A DNA stretch of 64,000 nucleotides from Arthrobacter sp. S39 (GTDB taxonomy: Bacteria; Actinomycetota; Actinomycetes; Actinomycetales; Micrococcaceae). The DNA lies in assembly GCF_004320525.1 (NCBI RefSeq), contig NZ_SIHX01000003.1, forward strand, positions 248,001 through 312,000. The letters run 5' to 3'. Positions 25,487 through 33,822 of this stretch are shown here, in pieces; the first letter of the stretch is position 1, and every line of letters begins with the position of its first letter. A program made the position numbers and the translations under genes. Below the pieces are notes generated by a model. The model was not told where the DNA came from and did no database searches. It saw only the letters and a list, made by a program, of their open reading frames with translations.

Positions 25487-26995
25487 TTACCTCCGGCGAG
25501 CCACGTGCTTTACGGGCTGCCCCGTGGAGCCGCCGATCGGCGCCCACTCCGCTGGTCGTGGCCCGGACCGTGGGCGAAAGGGCCGCCCCAGCCCCGTCAC
25601 CACCCGACGCAGGAATCTGCGGCGGCCTTCCGAAAGCCGCGCCGGGAGTGCGTTGATCACTACACCCGTGGCTTGCGTATTGACTGATTCGAGGTTTTTC
25701 AGGGCGGCTTTGAGTACTTCGGTCGACACAGTACCGTGACGGACAACAACCAACGTGCCGTCGACCACCGCGCCAATCAGTGCCGCGTCGCTGAGCGGCT
25801 GCAAAGCCGGGGCGTCCACTATTACCCTGGTGTACCTTTTGCGCATCTCCTCCAGGACGCGATGTAATGCCAGCCCGCGCAACAGTTCGGTGGGATTGAC
25901 CGGCACCGTGCCCGCCACCACGGTGTGAAGGCCGTCCACCGAAGTGTGCTGGATGACACTATCCAGCGGCAGGTGTCCGGCGAGGACATCGGACAAGCCG
26001 GTGCTCTTGCCCAGGCCAATGTCTGCAGCCAGCCGGGGCATGCGGAGGTGGGCCTCAACGAGGAGGGTCCGCTCTCCGGCTTCCGCCCACGCTTTGGCCA
26101 GCATGAGCGCGGTGGTGGTTTTTCCCTCTCCCGACGTTGCGGACGTGATGGTGATGACCTCGGCCGAAGGAAGCGAAGCCAGATGGTCGACGTTTGTGCG
26201 GAGCCGTCTGGCCGCTTCGGCAAGCAGTGAGCCGGCTTCCTTTTCAAGGACCCGCGAGGCCCGGCCCGAGGCGGCGTGGCTATACGGAATACGGGCGAGC
26301 AGCGGGAGCCCGGAGGCCAGTTCAACTTCTTCGGGCGTCCGCAGCGATTTGTCCATCAAGCGGCGGGTAACGGTGATGACGATGCCGGCTGCCAAGCCCA
26401 GCAGAATGCCCAAGCCCAAGTTCAGCGGCACCCGCGGCGAGACCGGTCCCGGAAGCACGGCAGGGCCTGCGACAACGTTCAGCACCGTCTCTCCGCCGGG
26501 GAGTGTGCGGCCGGACTCAAGTTCGTTCACGGCACTACCGAAGTTTTCGGCGATGGCGGTCACCGTAGCCCGGGCCTTATCAAAATCCGGCTGGGTTACG
26601 GTCACGGTGAGCATCAGGGTTTCACTGTCAGCGGAGGCACTCACGCTGTCAGTGGTCTGCTCTGCGGTCAGCCCGTTTCCACTGACCTGCACCACCTTGT
26701 CGATGAACGCATCGCTCTTGACCAAGCTTGCATAGGATGCCATCTTGCCGCGGGAAAGCTCCAAGGACTGGAGGGCGGACTGACCGGTGACGGCAGGGCT
26801 CACCACGTAGAAGCGAACCATCCCCTGGTACATGGGTGTGGAGTTGGAGGTGACGAAGGCCGCTCCGCCCAGTCCGGCCGCAGCGCATACAAGGACTATC
26901 CACCAGCCCCGGACTATTGCCCGCACATACTCTGCCAGATCCAAAGGAACCCCCATTGCGGCTTCAATGCCGTGCAATGCAGCACGGTACGTCAT
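25487..26995 (-). CDS. Chain-length determinant (Wzz) fused to a CpsD/CapB-like ATPase lacking a tyrosine tail
   Basis: 502 residues. The N-terminal Wzz part has a first membrane helix at about 31-50 and a second at about 195-215, flanking an extracytoplasmic domain. The cytoplasmic ATPase part has Walker A TSATSGEGKTT, a divergent Walker A' LLVEAHLRMPRL (usual form LLVDADLRxP) and Walker B RVIVDAPAL. The C-terminal tail after residue 460 is Arg/Pro-rich with no tyrosine at all, so the autophosphorylated cluster of BY-kinases is missing. It probably controls polymer length without the usual phosphorylation switch. A short AGGGG site precedes ATG 26995. Confidence 0.85.
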   Translation of the reverse strand: MTYRAALHGIEAAMGVPLDLAEYVRAIVRGWWIVLVCAAAGLGGAAFVTSNSTPMYQGMVRFYVVSPAVTGQSALQSLELSRGKMASYASLVKSDAFIDKVVQVSGNGLTAEQTTDSVSASADSETLMLTVTVTQPDFDKARATVTAIAENFGSAVNELESGRTLPGGETVLNVVAGPAVLPGPVSPRVPLNLGLGILLGLAAGIVITVTRRLMDKSLRTPEEVELASGLPLLARIPYSHAASGRASRVLEKEAGSLLAEAARRLRTNVDHLASLPSAEVITITSATSGEGKTTTALMLAKAWAEAGERTLLVEAHLRMPRLAADIGLGKSTGLSDVLAGHLPLDSVIQHTSVDGLHTVVAGTVPVNPTELLRGLALHRVLEEMRKRYTRVIVDAPALQPLSDAALIGAVVDGTLVVVRHGTVSTEVLKAALKNLESVNTQATGVVINALPARLSEGRRRFLRRVVTGLGRPFRPRSGPRPAEWAPIGGSTGQPVKHVARRR

Positions 26996-27015
26996 AGTCC
27001 CCTGACTATCGCACC

Positions 27016-27091
27016 ATTATTGAACGCAATACACCCCCGTGGAAGCTTTTTTGGGATTCCGCTTTCCTCTGATGACCCCGGCTTCCACGGG
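27016..27091. promoter_or_regulatory. Divergent intergenic region with an 11-bp inverted repeat
   Basis: Arms at 27036-27046 and 27081-27091 (CCCGTGGAAGC and its complement) are separated by 34 bases. On the minus strand AATAAT (27021-27016) is a good -10 for the Wzz gene, and the first arm then covers the -35 position. This suggests an operator, possibly a looping one. The rest of the 262-base gap also holds TAGTCT (27132-27137) facing the GT4 gene. Confidence 0.45.
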
Positions 27092-27257
27092 CCGGGGAGC
27101 CCGGTTCCTAGCCAAACGGTCCATGCGGCCGTAGTCTGTCCTCATCCGGGTCAGACGAAGGTGACAACGGAGGTTGGAGTCGCCCCTTGTTTGGGCGGTG
27201 CCGGCCCCGGTGAGGCTGGTCTGTTCCCGGCCTCGTCCACGGACCTTTGGGGCGCCA

Positions 27258-28418
27258 ATGAATGAAGCTGGTCAGTCACTTTCTGTCCTGGTGGCGCATC
27301 CCAGTGCGGATCTCTATGGTTCGGACCGGGTGCTCTTGGAAACAATCGATGGCTTGGAGCGCTCCGGCGCAAGGGTACTGGTTACCCTGCCGTCGTCGGG
27401 CCCTCTCGTTCCCGAACTTGTACGCCGCGGCGCCCGCGTCATCCTGTGTCCCACTCCGGTCCTGCGAAAGAGCATGCTCTCGCCGGTTGGACTGCTGAAG
27501 CTGGGCGGAGTCGCAATACATGGCCTGCTTCGCAGCGTCGGGGTCATCCGGGGAGCCCGCCCGGACGTTATCCTGGCCAACACCATCACGGTCCCCCTGT
27601 GGACGGTGGCCGGTCGGCTGTGCGGCGTGCCCGTCGTCACCCATGTCCACGAAGCGGAAGCCAACGCGCCCCGGTTCGTGAGGGCCGCGTTGGCCCTACC
27701 GCTCATGTTCTCGGACGACATCCTGACCAACAGCAAATTCAGCATGGACACGCTGGAGCGCTCACTGGGCATCCTTCGTGGCCGCTCGACGGTGTTGAGT
27801 AACGGCGTGCCCGGACCTCCTACGGACCGCCCGCCCAGGGCCGGGCTCGCCGGCGGGCTGCGGATCCTGTATGTCGGGCGGCTCTCCCACCGCAAAGGAG
27901 TGGACGTTGCGGTGGAAGGACTGTTGCAGCTCCTGGAGCAGGGAGTGGAGGCGCACCTGTCGATCGTGGGGTCGGTGTTTCCCGGCAACGAGGCGTATGA
28001 GGCCGGTCTCCGGGACAGAGTCCAGGCAACAGGCGCCTCGGGACACGTGACCTTCCACGGTTTCCAGAATGATGTGTGGCCCTTCCTTTCGGAATCCGAC
28101 GTCGTTGTTGTGCCTTCCCGGCTCGATGAGCCCTTCGGGAACACCGCGGTGGAAGCGGTGCTCGCCTCCCGCCCTGTGGTGGTGAGCAATACGTCCGGCC
28201 TCCGGGAGGCGGCAGCCGGTTACGGGTCAGCACAGTTTGTGGCCCCCGGGAATTCCGCCGACCTCGCGGCAGCCCTGAAGTCCGTCTCGCTGGACTGGCC
28301 CCAATTCCGCGACGCCGCGATGGCCGATGCCAGGAAAGCCGCCACCCGGCACAGCCCCGAGCGGTTTGGCGCACTGATGGCCGGCTACCTTGCCCGTGCC
28401 GCTGGCAGGCCGGCATGA
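27258..28418 (+). CDS. Glycosyltransferase family 4
   Basis: 386-residue retaining GT-B glycosyltransferase. The N-terminal Rossmann part opens with SLSVLVAHPSADLYGSDRVLLETI, typical of exopolysaccharide GT4 enzymes. The C-terminal part has ILYVGRLSHRKGVDVAVEGL (glycosyltransferase_1 domain), VTFHGFQNDVW and the donor-binding FLSESDVVVVPSRLDEPFGNTAVEA with the E-x7-E motif. It acts on the cytoplasmic face on a lipid-linked acceptor. The start ATG 27258 fits homologues; the open frame begins at 27174. The downstream flippase start overlaps its stop (ATGA). Confidence 0.88.
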   Translation: MNEAGQSLSVLVAHPSADLYGSDRVLLETIDGLERSGARVLVTLPSSGPLVPELVRRGARVILCPTPVLRKSMLSPVGLLKLGGVAIHGLLRSVGVIRGARPDVILANTITVPLWTVAGRLCGVPVVTHVHEAEANAPRFVRAALALPLMFSDDILTNSKFSMDTLERSLGILRGRSTVLSNGVPGPPTDRPPRAGLAGGLRILYVGRLSHRKGVDVAVEGLLQLLEQGVEAHLSIVGSVFPGNEAYEAGLRDRVQATGASGHVTFHGFQNDVWPFLSESDVVVVPSRLDEPFGNTAVEAVLASRPVVVSNTSGLREAAAGYGSAQFVAPGNSADLAAALKSVSLDWPQFRDAAMADARKAATRHSPERFGALMAGYLARAAGRPA

Positions 28419-29959
28419 CCCGGAAAATGCCGGGTGCACAGCCGCCGGTGCCCGCTGCGCCGGCATCAACACAACCCGAAGTGGACACCGGGGCCGGAAA
28501 AACGGCCAGAAGCGTCCGCTGGAGTTTCGGCGCCGTCGTTGCCCGGCAGGGGTTCCAGATCCTCTCGGCGGTAATCCTGGCTCGGATCCTGGGACCTCAA
28601 AGCTACGGTGTGATCGCCAGCGCCACCGTATACATCAGCTTGGTTGCTTTGGTCCTGGACCAGGGCCTGTCCGCGGCGTTGATCCAGAGGCCGGAGGTAA
28701 CACGCCGGGTGGCCGGCGCCACTGTGACCCTGAATCTCCTGATCGCCTGCCTGCTCGGCACGGCAACCTGGTTCGCCGCGCCGTGGGTCGCTGCGTTCTT
28801 TCGGGTCAGCGAGCTGGAACCCATCCTGCAGCTGCTCGCGTTCGCCATCCCCGTCAAAGCCCTTGCCATCACGCCGCGGGCCATGCTTTCGCGTGAACTC
28901 CGGCTTCACCGGGTGGGCGCCGCAGACATTGCCGCCGCAGCTGCCGGAAGCGCCGCCGGAATCGGCGCGGCATTTGCCGGCACCGGACCGTGGGCAATGG
29001 TGTACCAGGTAGTAGTGACTGACGTCGTGTGCGGTGTGGCGCTGGTTGTTGCCAGTAAGGGTCCGCTGCCGAATTTCAGCTTCCGCGCTGTGGTGCCGCT
29101 GCTCAAGTTCAGTTCCAGTATTTTCGCCACGGACTGCCTCGCGTATTTTTCCCGCAACATGGACAACATCCTGGTGGGAAGGTTCCTGGGCGTTGCTGCC
29201 CTGTCCCTCTACGGAATGGCCTACCGGATCCTGGTCATGCCCGTACAGCTCATCGGACAGACCGTGAACCGGGTGATGTTCCCCGCCTTCGCGCGCGCCG
29301 CGCAGGACCCCGCACTCGTAGCCGGGAAGCTGGTGGCTGCGACACGCATCCTGGCGATCTCCGCCATACCCCTGATGGTTTACGTGGCGTGTGCCGCGCC
29401 CATCCTGGTGAACCTCGTACTGGGGCAGGACTGGCTGCCCGCAGCAGCGCTGGTCAGCGTGCTGGCCATCGGCGGAGCACGTGAAACGGTTTTTTACATC
29501 ACGCCTTCCCTGATGAAGGGCCTTGGCCAGGGCCGGCTCATCATCCGGTACGAGATTCTGGCCGCCGTGGTTCAGGTCGGCGGCATAATCATAGGACTTC
29601 AGTTCGGTCTCTTGGGAGTTGCGGTGGGCTACGCGGCCGCCGGCTTTGTCCTGACACCGGTCCTGCTCCGCATTCAAAAGTCCCTGACGGGTGTAACGGC
29701 GAGGTCACAGCTTGGCACTATCTTTCCCGGCGCCCACGCTGCCGCATGGGGTGCCGCGGGGTACGGCTTGCTCTCGCTCACGGACCTGGGTGATGCAGGT
29801 ATGTTATTCGCAGGCCTCGGCGTATTTCTCCTTGCGGCGGTGGCCATCCTGTGGCTCTTCCATCGCCGGATGCTCAAGGCATATGTGCGTGACGCCGCCT
29901 CGCTCGTAGGCAGGAAAAAGCCAGCCACGTCCAAACCAGATGGAGGATTGCATGAGTGA
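28415..29959 (+). CDS. Oligosaccharide flippase (Wzx/MOP superfamily)
   Basis: 514 residues with about fourteen hydrophobic helices. The N-terminal RWSFGAVVARQGFQILSAVILARILGPQSYGVIA is diagnostic of the polysaccharide transporter family in the MATE/MOP superfamily. It would flip lipid-linked repeat units across the membrane to the Wzy-like protein encoded at 24-25 kb. The first 30 residues are a Pro/Ala-rich cytoplasmic tail. Start and stop overlap both neighbours by a few bases, so GT4-flippase-GT2 form one operon. Confidence 0.88.
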   Translation: MTRKMPGAQPPVPAAPASTQPEVDTGAGKTARSVRWSFGAVVARQGFQILSAVILARILGPQSYGVIASATVYISLVALVLDQGLSAALIQRPEVTRRVAGATVTLNLLIACLLGTATWFAAPWVAAFFRVSELEPILQLLAFAIPVKALAITPRAMLSRELRLHRVGAADIAAAAAGSAAGIGAAFAGTGPWAMVYQVVVTDVVCGVALVVASKGPLPNFSFRAVVPLLKFSSSIFATDCLAYFSRNMDNILVGRFLGVAALSLYGMAYRILVMPVQLIGQTVNRVMFPAFARAAQDPALVAGKLVAATRILAISAIPLMVYVACAAPILVNLVLGQDWLPAAALVSVLAIGGARETVFYITPSLMKGLGQGRLIIRYEILAAVVQVGGIIIGLQFGLLGVAVGYAAAGFVLTPVLLRIQKSLTGVTARSQLGTIFPGAHAAAWGAAGYGLLSLTDLGDAGMLFAGLGVFLLAAVAILWLFHRRMLKAYVRDAASLVGRKKPATSKPDGGLHE

Positions 29960-30935
29960 GCATGACGGACTCGACGGCCCGGGACCGGGCGGGATTGTCA
30001 TTGCAGTCCTGACCTACCGCCGGGCGGAAGACCTGAAACTTGCGCTCCCCAGGCTCGCAGCACAGGCGCAGTCCCTTGACACCATCGGCGGGGGCCATCA
30101 GCTTCATGCCACGGTCCTCGTCATTGACAACGATCCTGCCGCCAGCGCCCGGACCGCCGTGGAGGACTTTGCCCGCACGCTTCCGCCCGGACTCATCGCC
30201 TACGTCCACGAGCCGAAACCCGGGATTGCCGCTGCCCGCAACAAGGCCCTCACTGAGTCGTCGACCAGGGATCTGCTCGTGTTCATTGACGACGACGAGA
30301 TACCGTCCGAGCGCTGGCTCGCCCAACTTCTGGACCTGCAACGCAGCAGCGGAGCCGCGGCTGTGGTGGGCCCTGTCATCAGCGAATACGAACATGAGCC
30401 AGATGCCTGGATCAGTGCAGGCAGGTTCTTCCAGCGCCGACGCTTGGCAACAGGAACGCCCCTGACCATTGCGGCCACCAACAACCTCTTGCTGCACCTG
30501 CCGCAGATCAGGGACCTGAAGCTGGAGTTCGACGAACGGTTCGGCCTCAGCGGTGGCTCGGATACCCTGTTCACGCGCCAGCTGGTGAAGCGCGGCGGCA
30601 CGATGCTGTGGTGCGACGAAGCCGTCGTCGTGGACCGGGTGCCGGCAGGACGGCTGACCAGGGACTGGGTCCTCCGCAGGGCACTTCGCAGCGGCAATTC
30701 AGCCGCCCGGGTCAGCCTGGAGCTGGAACAAAAAGCAGGCCCCCGGCTGGCGGCCCGCGGCTCGTCCCTGGCGTCGGGTGTCGTCCGCCTTGCGGGCGGC
30801 TCAGCTCAGCTCACGGCAGGGCTCGTTACCCGGTCGGCCGCTCATCAAGCACGAGGATTGAGGACTGTGGCCAGGGGCTTGGGCATGGCGTCCGGAGCGT
30901 TTGGTTACGTCTACAAGGAGTACCGGCGCAAGTGA
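29952..30935 (+). CDS. Glycosyltransferase family 2
   Basis: 327-residue GT-A glycosyltransferase. Motifs are IVIAVLTYRRAEDLKLALPRL at the N-terminus, VLVIDNDPAASA, KPGIAAARNKAL and the DxD metal site LLVFIDDDEIPS (the FIDDDE element). DERFGLSGGSDTLF marks the acceptor side. GGAGG precedes ATG 29952 by five bases. The C-terminal region about 230-327 contains weakly hydrophobic helices that may associate with the membrane. It is the last gene of the GT4-flippase-GT2 operon. Confidence 0.87.
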   Translation: MSEHDGLDGPGPGGIVIAVLTYRRAEDLKLALPRLAAQAQSLDTIGGGHQLHATVLVIDNDPAASARTAVEDFARTLPPGLIAYVHEPKPGIAAARNKALTESSTRDLLVFIDDDEIPSERWLAQLLDLQRSSGAAAVVGPVISEYEHEPDAWISAGRFFQRRRLATGTPLTIAATNNLLLHLPQIRDLKLEFDERFGLSGGSDTLFTRQLVKRGGTMLWCDEAVVVDRVPAGRLTRDWVLRRALRSGNSAARVSLELEQKAGPRLAARGSSLASGVVRLAGGSAQLTAGLVTRSAAHQARGLRTVARGLGMASGAFGYVYKEYRRK

Positions 30936-31079
30936 TTTTTTTCACGAACTTCTGAAGCGTCCGAACTATTTCACGAAAACCGCGCCTATCCTGGGATCTC
31001 GTCGGCGTGTCGCCGTCTGAGAAGTGGTCTTGCGCCGGCAAATGAGGCCGTTATCTAACCCAAAATCGCCGTTACCATT

Positions 31080-31172
31080 TTGCAACATTCGCCAGACTCT
31101 ACTACGGTAAACCCATCAGCCGTGGTCGGGGATGCCAACGGGAAAGTCATTGCAGTTGCCGTCGGGTTTACC
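31080..31172 (+). promoter_or_regulatory. Promoter and 9-bp inverted repeat in the 396-base gap before the first beta-helix gene
   Basis: The gap 30936-31331 holds no gene. TTGCAA (31080-31085), a 17-base spacer and TACGGT (31103-31108) form a promoter candidate about 225 bases before the ATG. GGTAAACCC (31106-31114) and GGGTTTACC (31164-31172) are perfect inverted arms around 49 bases. The first arm overlaps the -10 and start point, favouring a DNA operator, though a structured leader is possible. The long remainder of the leader shows no riboswitch I recognise. Confidence 0.4.
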
Positions 31173-31331
31173 CACGCCTAGGTCTCAGGCCTTCGGTATC
31201 TGCGTTGGCGCCGCACATTTAAGCGATCAACTCGGCTTCGCGCCTTGGTAGACCCGGCATCAGCCGTCCCATAACGCTTGCCTGTGCGATTCCCCGTGCC
31301 CGGAGAACGAGACGTAGAGGTTATTGCACAA

Positions 31332-32597
31332 ATGGCGAAACAGACACAAAACATACGTACCCTGGGAAACTATTCGCTGAGCGCGGCCGTCGTGACGGTT
31401 GCAGCGCTCGTCCTGACCGGCTGCGGGCAGCCGTCACTTGTGGGCTCCAGTTCCCTGGCGGCCGCTGAATCCGAAGCTTCGGCGGGCCAGAGCCCTAGCG
31501 CTGCCGTTTCAACGAAGGCTGCGCCTGCGAAGCCGGCCGCCCTGGATCCGGAGGCAGTCGAGGCTGCTCCGGCAGTTGACGCTACGGTTCCGGCGGTTGA
31601 AGAGTCAGAGCCCGCCCTGGCCGTTGCGCCCCAAAGCAGCATCGATCCGGCCGCGGCGACACAGCCCGCAGCAGCAGACCGTTCCGGCCTGGTCACCGGA
31701 TCCTACCAGCCGTCAACCGCTACGACCGGCGTTCCGGCCGGCACCGTGCTGACGCCGCACAACACGTCGGGCGCAGACCTCGTGATCACCCAGGCCGGTA
31801 CCGTCCTGGACGGCCTGGACATCTACGGCGACATCAAGGTCCGCGCCGCCAACGTCACTATCAAGAACAGCCGTCTCCACGGTGGCACCCATATCCCGGG
31901 CAGCAACACAGGCATTATCGATGCGAACAGTTCTGCCGTGTCCAACCTGGTTGTCCAGGACAACACCATCATTCCGGACCAGCCTTCCTACTATCGTGAC
32001 GGGATTGTTGGCCACGACTACACGGCCCTGCGGAACCACATCCAGGGAACCAACGACGGGCTGGGAATCTTCAACCGGCCCGGAGGTCCCGCGGCGGCCA
32101 ACGTGTCAGCCGAAGGAAACTACATCCACTCGCTCACGTTCTGGTCCAACGACCCCGCACACAGCGACGGAACGCACAACGACGGCATCCAGGTCCAGGG
32201 CGGCGAGAACATCCGGCTGGCCGGGAACAACGTCGTAGCCAATGCCGTCCTGGGCGAAGGCTCAGGGCCCAACCCCCGCGGCGACCACGCCGGCATCGGT
32301 ATCATGCTCCAGCAAAACGTTGCCAAGCTGGCCAACGTCGTGGTCGAGAACAACTGGGTGGACGACGGCCAGACGTCCATCAACATCGCGAACGGCGTCT
32401 ACGCGAACATCACAGTGACGGTCCGCAACAACTACCTGGGCCGGAACCAGTACGACTTCGGAAGCGGTTCAACATACCCGATCCGAATCATCAGCCGCTC
32501 GGCAAGCACCGTATATGGTCTGGATAGCAACCGCTGGGCGGACACCCTGGGGTTGCTCGTTGAAGGCCGCGACGGCGGCATCCGTTACAACAGCTAG
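31332..32597 (+). CDS. Lipoprotein with right-handed parallel beta-helix domain
   Basis: 421 residues. The signal peptide has a hydrophobic core from about residue 14 and a lipobox LTGC. Residues about 35-120 are a low-complexity Ala/Pro/Ser/Glu linker suited to spanning the cell wall. Residues about 125-421 form a beta-helix domain (pectate-lyase-like fold) with repeated IKNSRLHGGTHIPGSNTGI-type rungs, GTNDGLGIFNRPGGP and the acidic HSDGTHNDGIQVQGGENI. A polysaccharide lyase or binding role is possible; no catalytic triad is certain. AGAGG lies 11 bases before ATG 31332; the frame opens at 31278. The next gene is a close paralogue. Confidence 0.75.
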   Translation: MAKQTQNIRTLGNYSLSAAVVTVAALVLTGCGQPSLVGSSSLAAAESEASAGQSPSAAVSTKAAPAKPAALDPEAVEAAPAVDATVPAVEESEPALAVAPQSSIDPAAATQPAAADRSGLVTGSYQPSTATTGVPAGTVLTPHNTSGADLVITQAGTVLDGLDIYGDIKVRAANVTIKNSRLHGGTHIPGSNTGIIDANSSAVSNLVVQDNTIIPDQPSYYRDGIVGHDYTALRNHIQGTNDGLGIFNRPGGPAAANVSAEGNYIHSLTFWSNDPAHSDGTHNDGIQVQGGENIRLAGNNVVANAVLGEGSGPNPRGDHAGIGIMLQQNVAKLANVVVENNWVDDGQTSINIANGVYANITVTVRNNYLGRNQYDFGSGSTYPIRIISRSASTVYGLDSNRWADTLGLLVEGRDGGIRYNS

Positions 32598-32693
32598 TCC
32601 CACTCCACCGCGGACCAGGGGTCTCAAGCCGACGTGCGCAACCGCGCTACGGATGCTCTCTGCCTGCCCGCCTGTTCTTAAAAAGGAATAGTT

Positions 32694-33731
32694 ATGAACT
32701 CAACGAAAACTCTTACCCGACGCCGTGCTCTGGGGCTCGGCTTCGCCGGTGCCCTCGGTACCGCACTGGCCGGTTATGGCGTAGCCCAGCCAGCAACGGC
32801 AGCCACCAGCCGCGACAGCCTAGTCTATGGCGAATACAAGCCCACCGATGCCAATACCGGCGTCATCACCGGCACTGCCCTGACGCCCCACAACACCGCC
32901 GGCGCAGACCTGATTATCACCAGGGACGGAACGGTCCTTGAAAACCTGGACATCTACGGCGACATCAAGGTCCGGGCCCGCAACGTAGTGATCCGCAATT
33001 GCTGGCTCCGCGGCGGCAAGCACATCCCCGGTTCCAACACAGGCATCGTAGATGCCAACAGCGCAAGCTGTTTCAACCTGCTCATCCAGGACTGCACCAT
33101 TATCCCGGACCGGCCCTGCTACTACCGTGACGGCATCGTGGGCCACGAATATACCGCACGCCGCAACCGCATCAAGCGGACCAATGATGGCCTGGGCGTA
33201 TTCAACCGTCCGGGCGGTCCGGTGCAGGCAAACGTGACCATTGAAGGAAACTTCATCAATGAGCTCACGTACTGGAGCAACGATCCAGCACACTCTGACG
33301 GCACGCACAATGACGGTATCCAGGTCCAGGGCGGCGAGAACATCCGCATCGTCGGCAACACGGTTGTGGCCTCTGCGGTGACAGGATCCGGCAGTGCACC
33401 GAACCCTCGCGGAACCCACGCAGGCATCGGCATCATGCTCCAGCAGAACGTCGCCAAGCTTGCCAACGTACTGGTCCGGCGGAACTGGGTGGATGACGGC
33501 CAGACCAGCATCAACATCGCTGTGGGCAGCAAGTACAGCGACATTGTGGTGACGGTCCAGAGCAACTTCCTGGGACGTAACCAGTTCGATTACGGCAATG
33601 GCTCGAAGTACCCCGTCCGCATCATCAGCCGTTCCAAGAGCAAGGTCACCGGCCTCCTCTACAACCGTTGGGAAGACAACAACACCTACCTCAAAGAAGG
33701 ACGGGACCTGGGCATCCGCTACGACAGCTAG
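32694..33731 (+). CDS. Tat-exported beta-helix protein, paralogue of the preceding gene
   Basis: 345 residues. The N-terminus has a twin-arginine signal (TRRRALGLGFAGALGTALAG) with an AxA cleavage site near residue 37, then the same beta-helix domain as the upstream lipoprotein. Long stretches are almost identical (YGEYKPTDANTGVITGTALTPHN, HIPGSNTGIVDANS, SNDPAHSDGTHNDGIQVQGG, MLQQNVAKLANV). The linker is missing. The pair therefore arose by tandem duplication with replacement of the export signal: one copy is anchored, the other released after folding in the cytoplasm. AAAGGA lies nine bases before ATG 32694. Confidence 0.75.
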   Translation: MNSTKTLTRRRALGLGFAGALGTALAGYGVAQPATAATSRDSLVYGEYKPTDANTGVITGTALTPHNTAGADLIITRDGTVLENLDIYGDIKVRARNVVIRNCWLRGGKHIPGSNTGIVDANSASCFNLLIQDCTIIPDRPCYYRDGIVGHEYTARRNRIKRTNDGLGVFNRPGGPVQANVTIEGNFINELTYWSNDPAHSDGTHNDGIQVQGGENIRIVGNTVVASAVTGSGSAPNPRGTHAGIGIMLQQNVAKLANVLVRRNWVDDGQTSINIAVGSKYSDIVVTVQSNFLGRNQFDYGNGSKYPVRIISRSKSKVTGLLYNRWEDNNTYLKEGRDLGIRYDS

Positions 33732-33764
33732 CGCGTGAACGGGATTTGAGAAACACCTGCACAA

Positions 33765-33805
33765 GACACGTAGGGCACGGGCTTTCAGCCCGTGCCCTAC
33801 GTGTC
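33765..33805. terminator. Bidirectional hairpin terminator
   Basis: A perfect 19-bp stem (33765-33783 with 33787-33805) and a TTC loop between the convergent beta-helix gene and the long minus-strand surface-protein operon. There is no clear T-run on either side. Confidence 0.75.
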
Positions 33806-33822
33806 ATAAGGACGGTCCCTAC

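Noticed and set aside
31080..31331. Riboswitch in the long leader before the beta-helix lipoprotein
   Set aside because: Compared mentally with c-di-GMP, c-di-AMP, TPP and cobalamin consensus cores; none fit.
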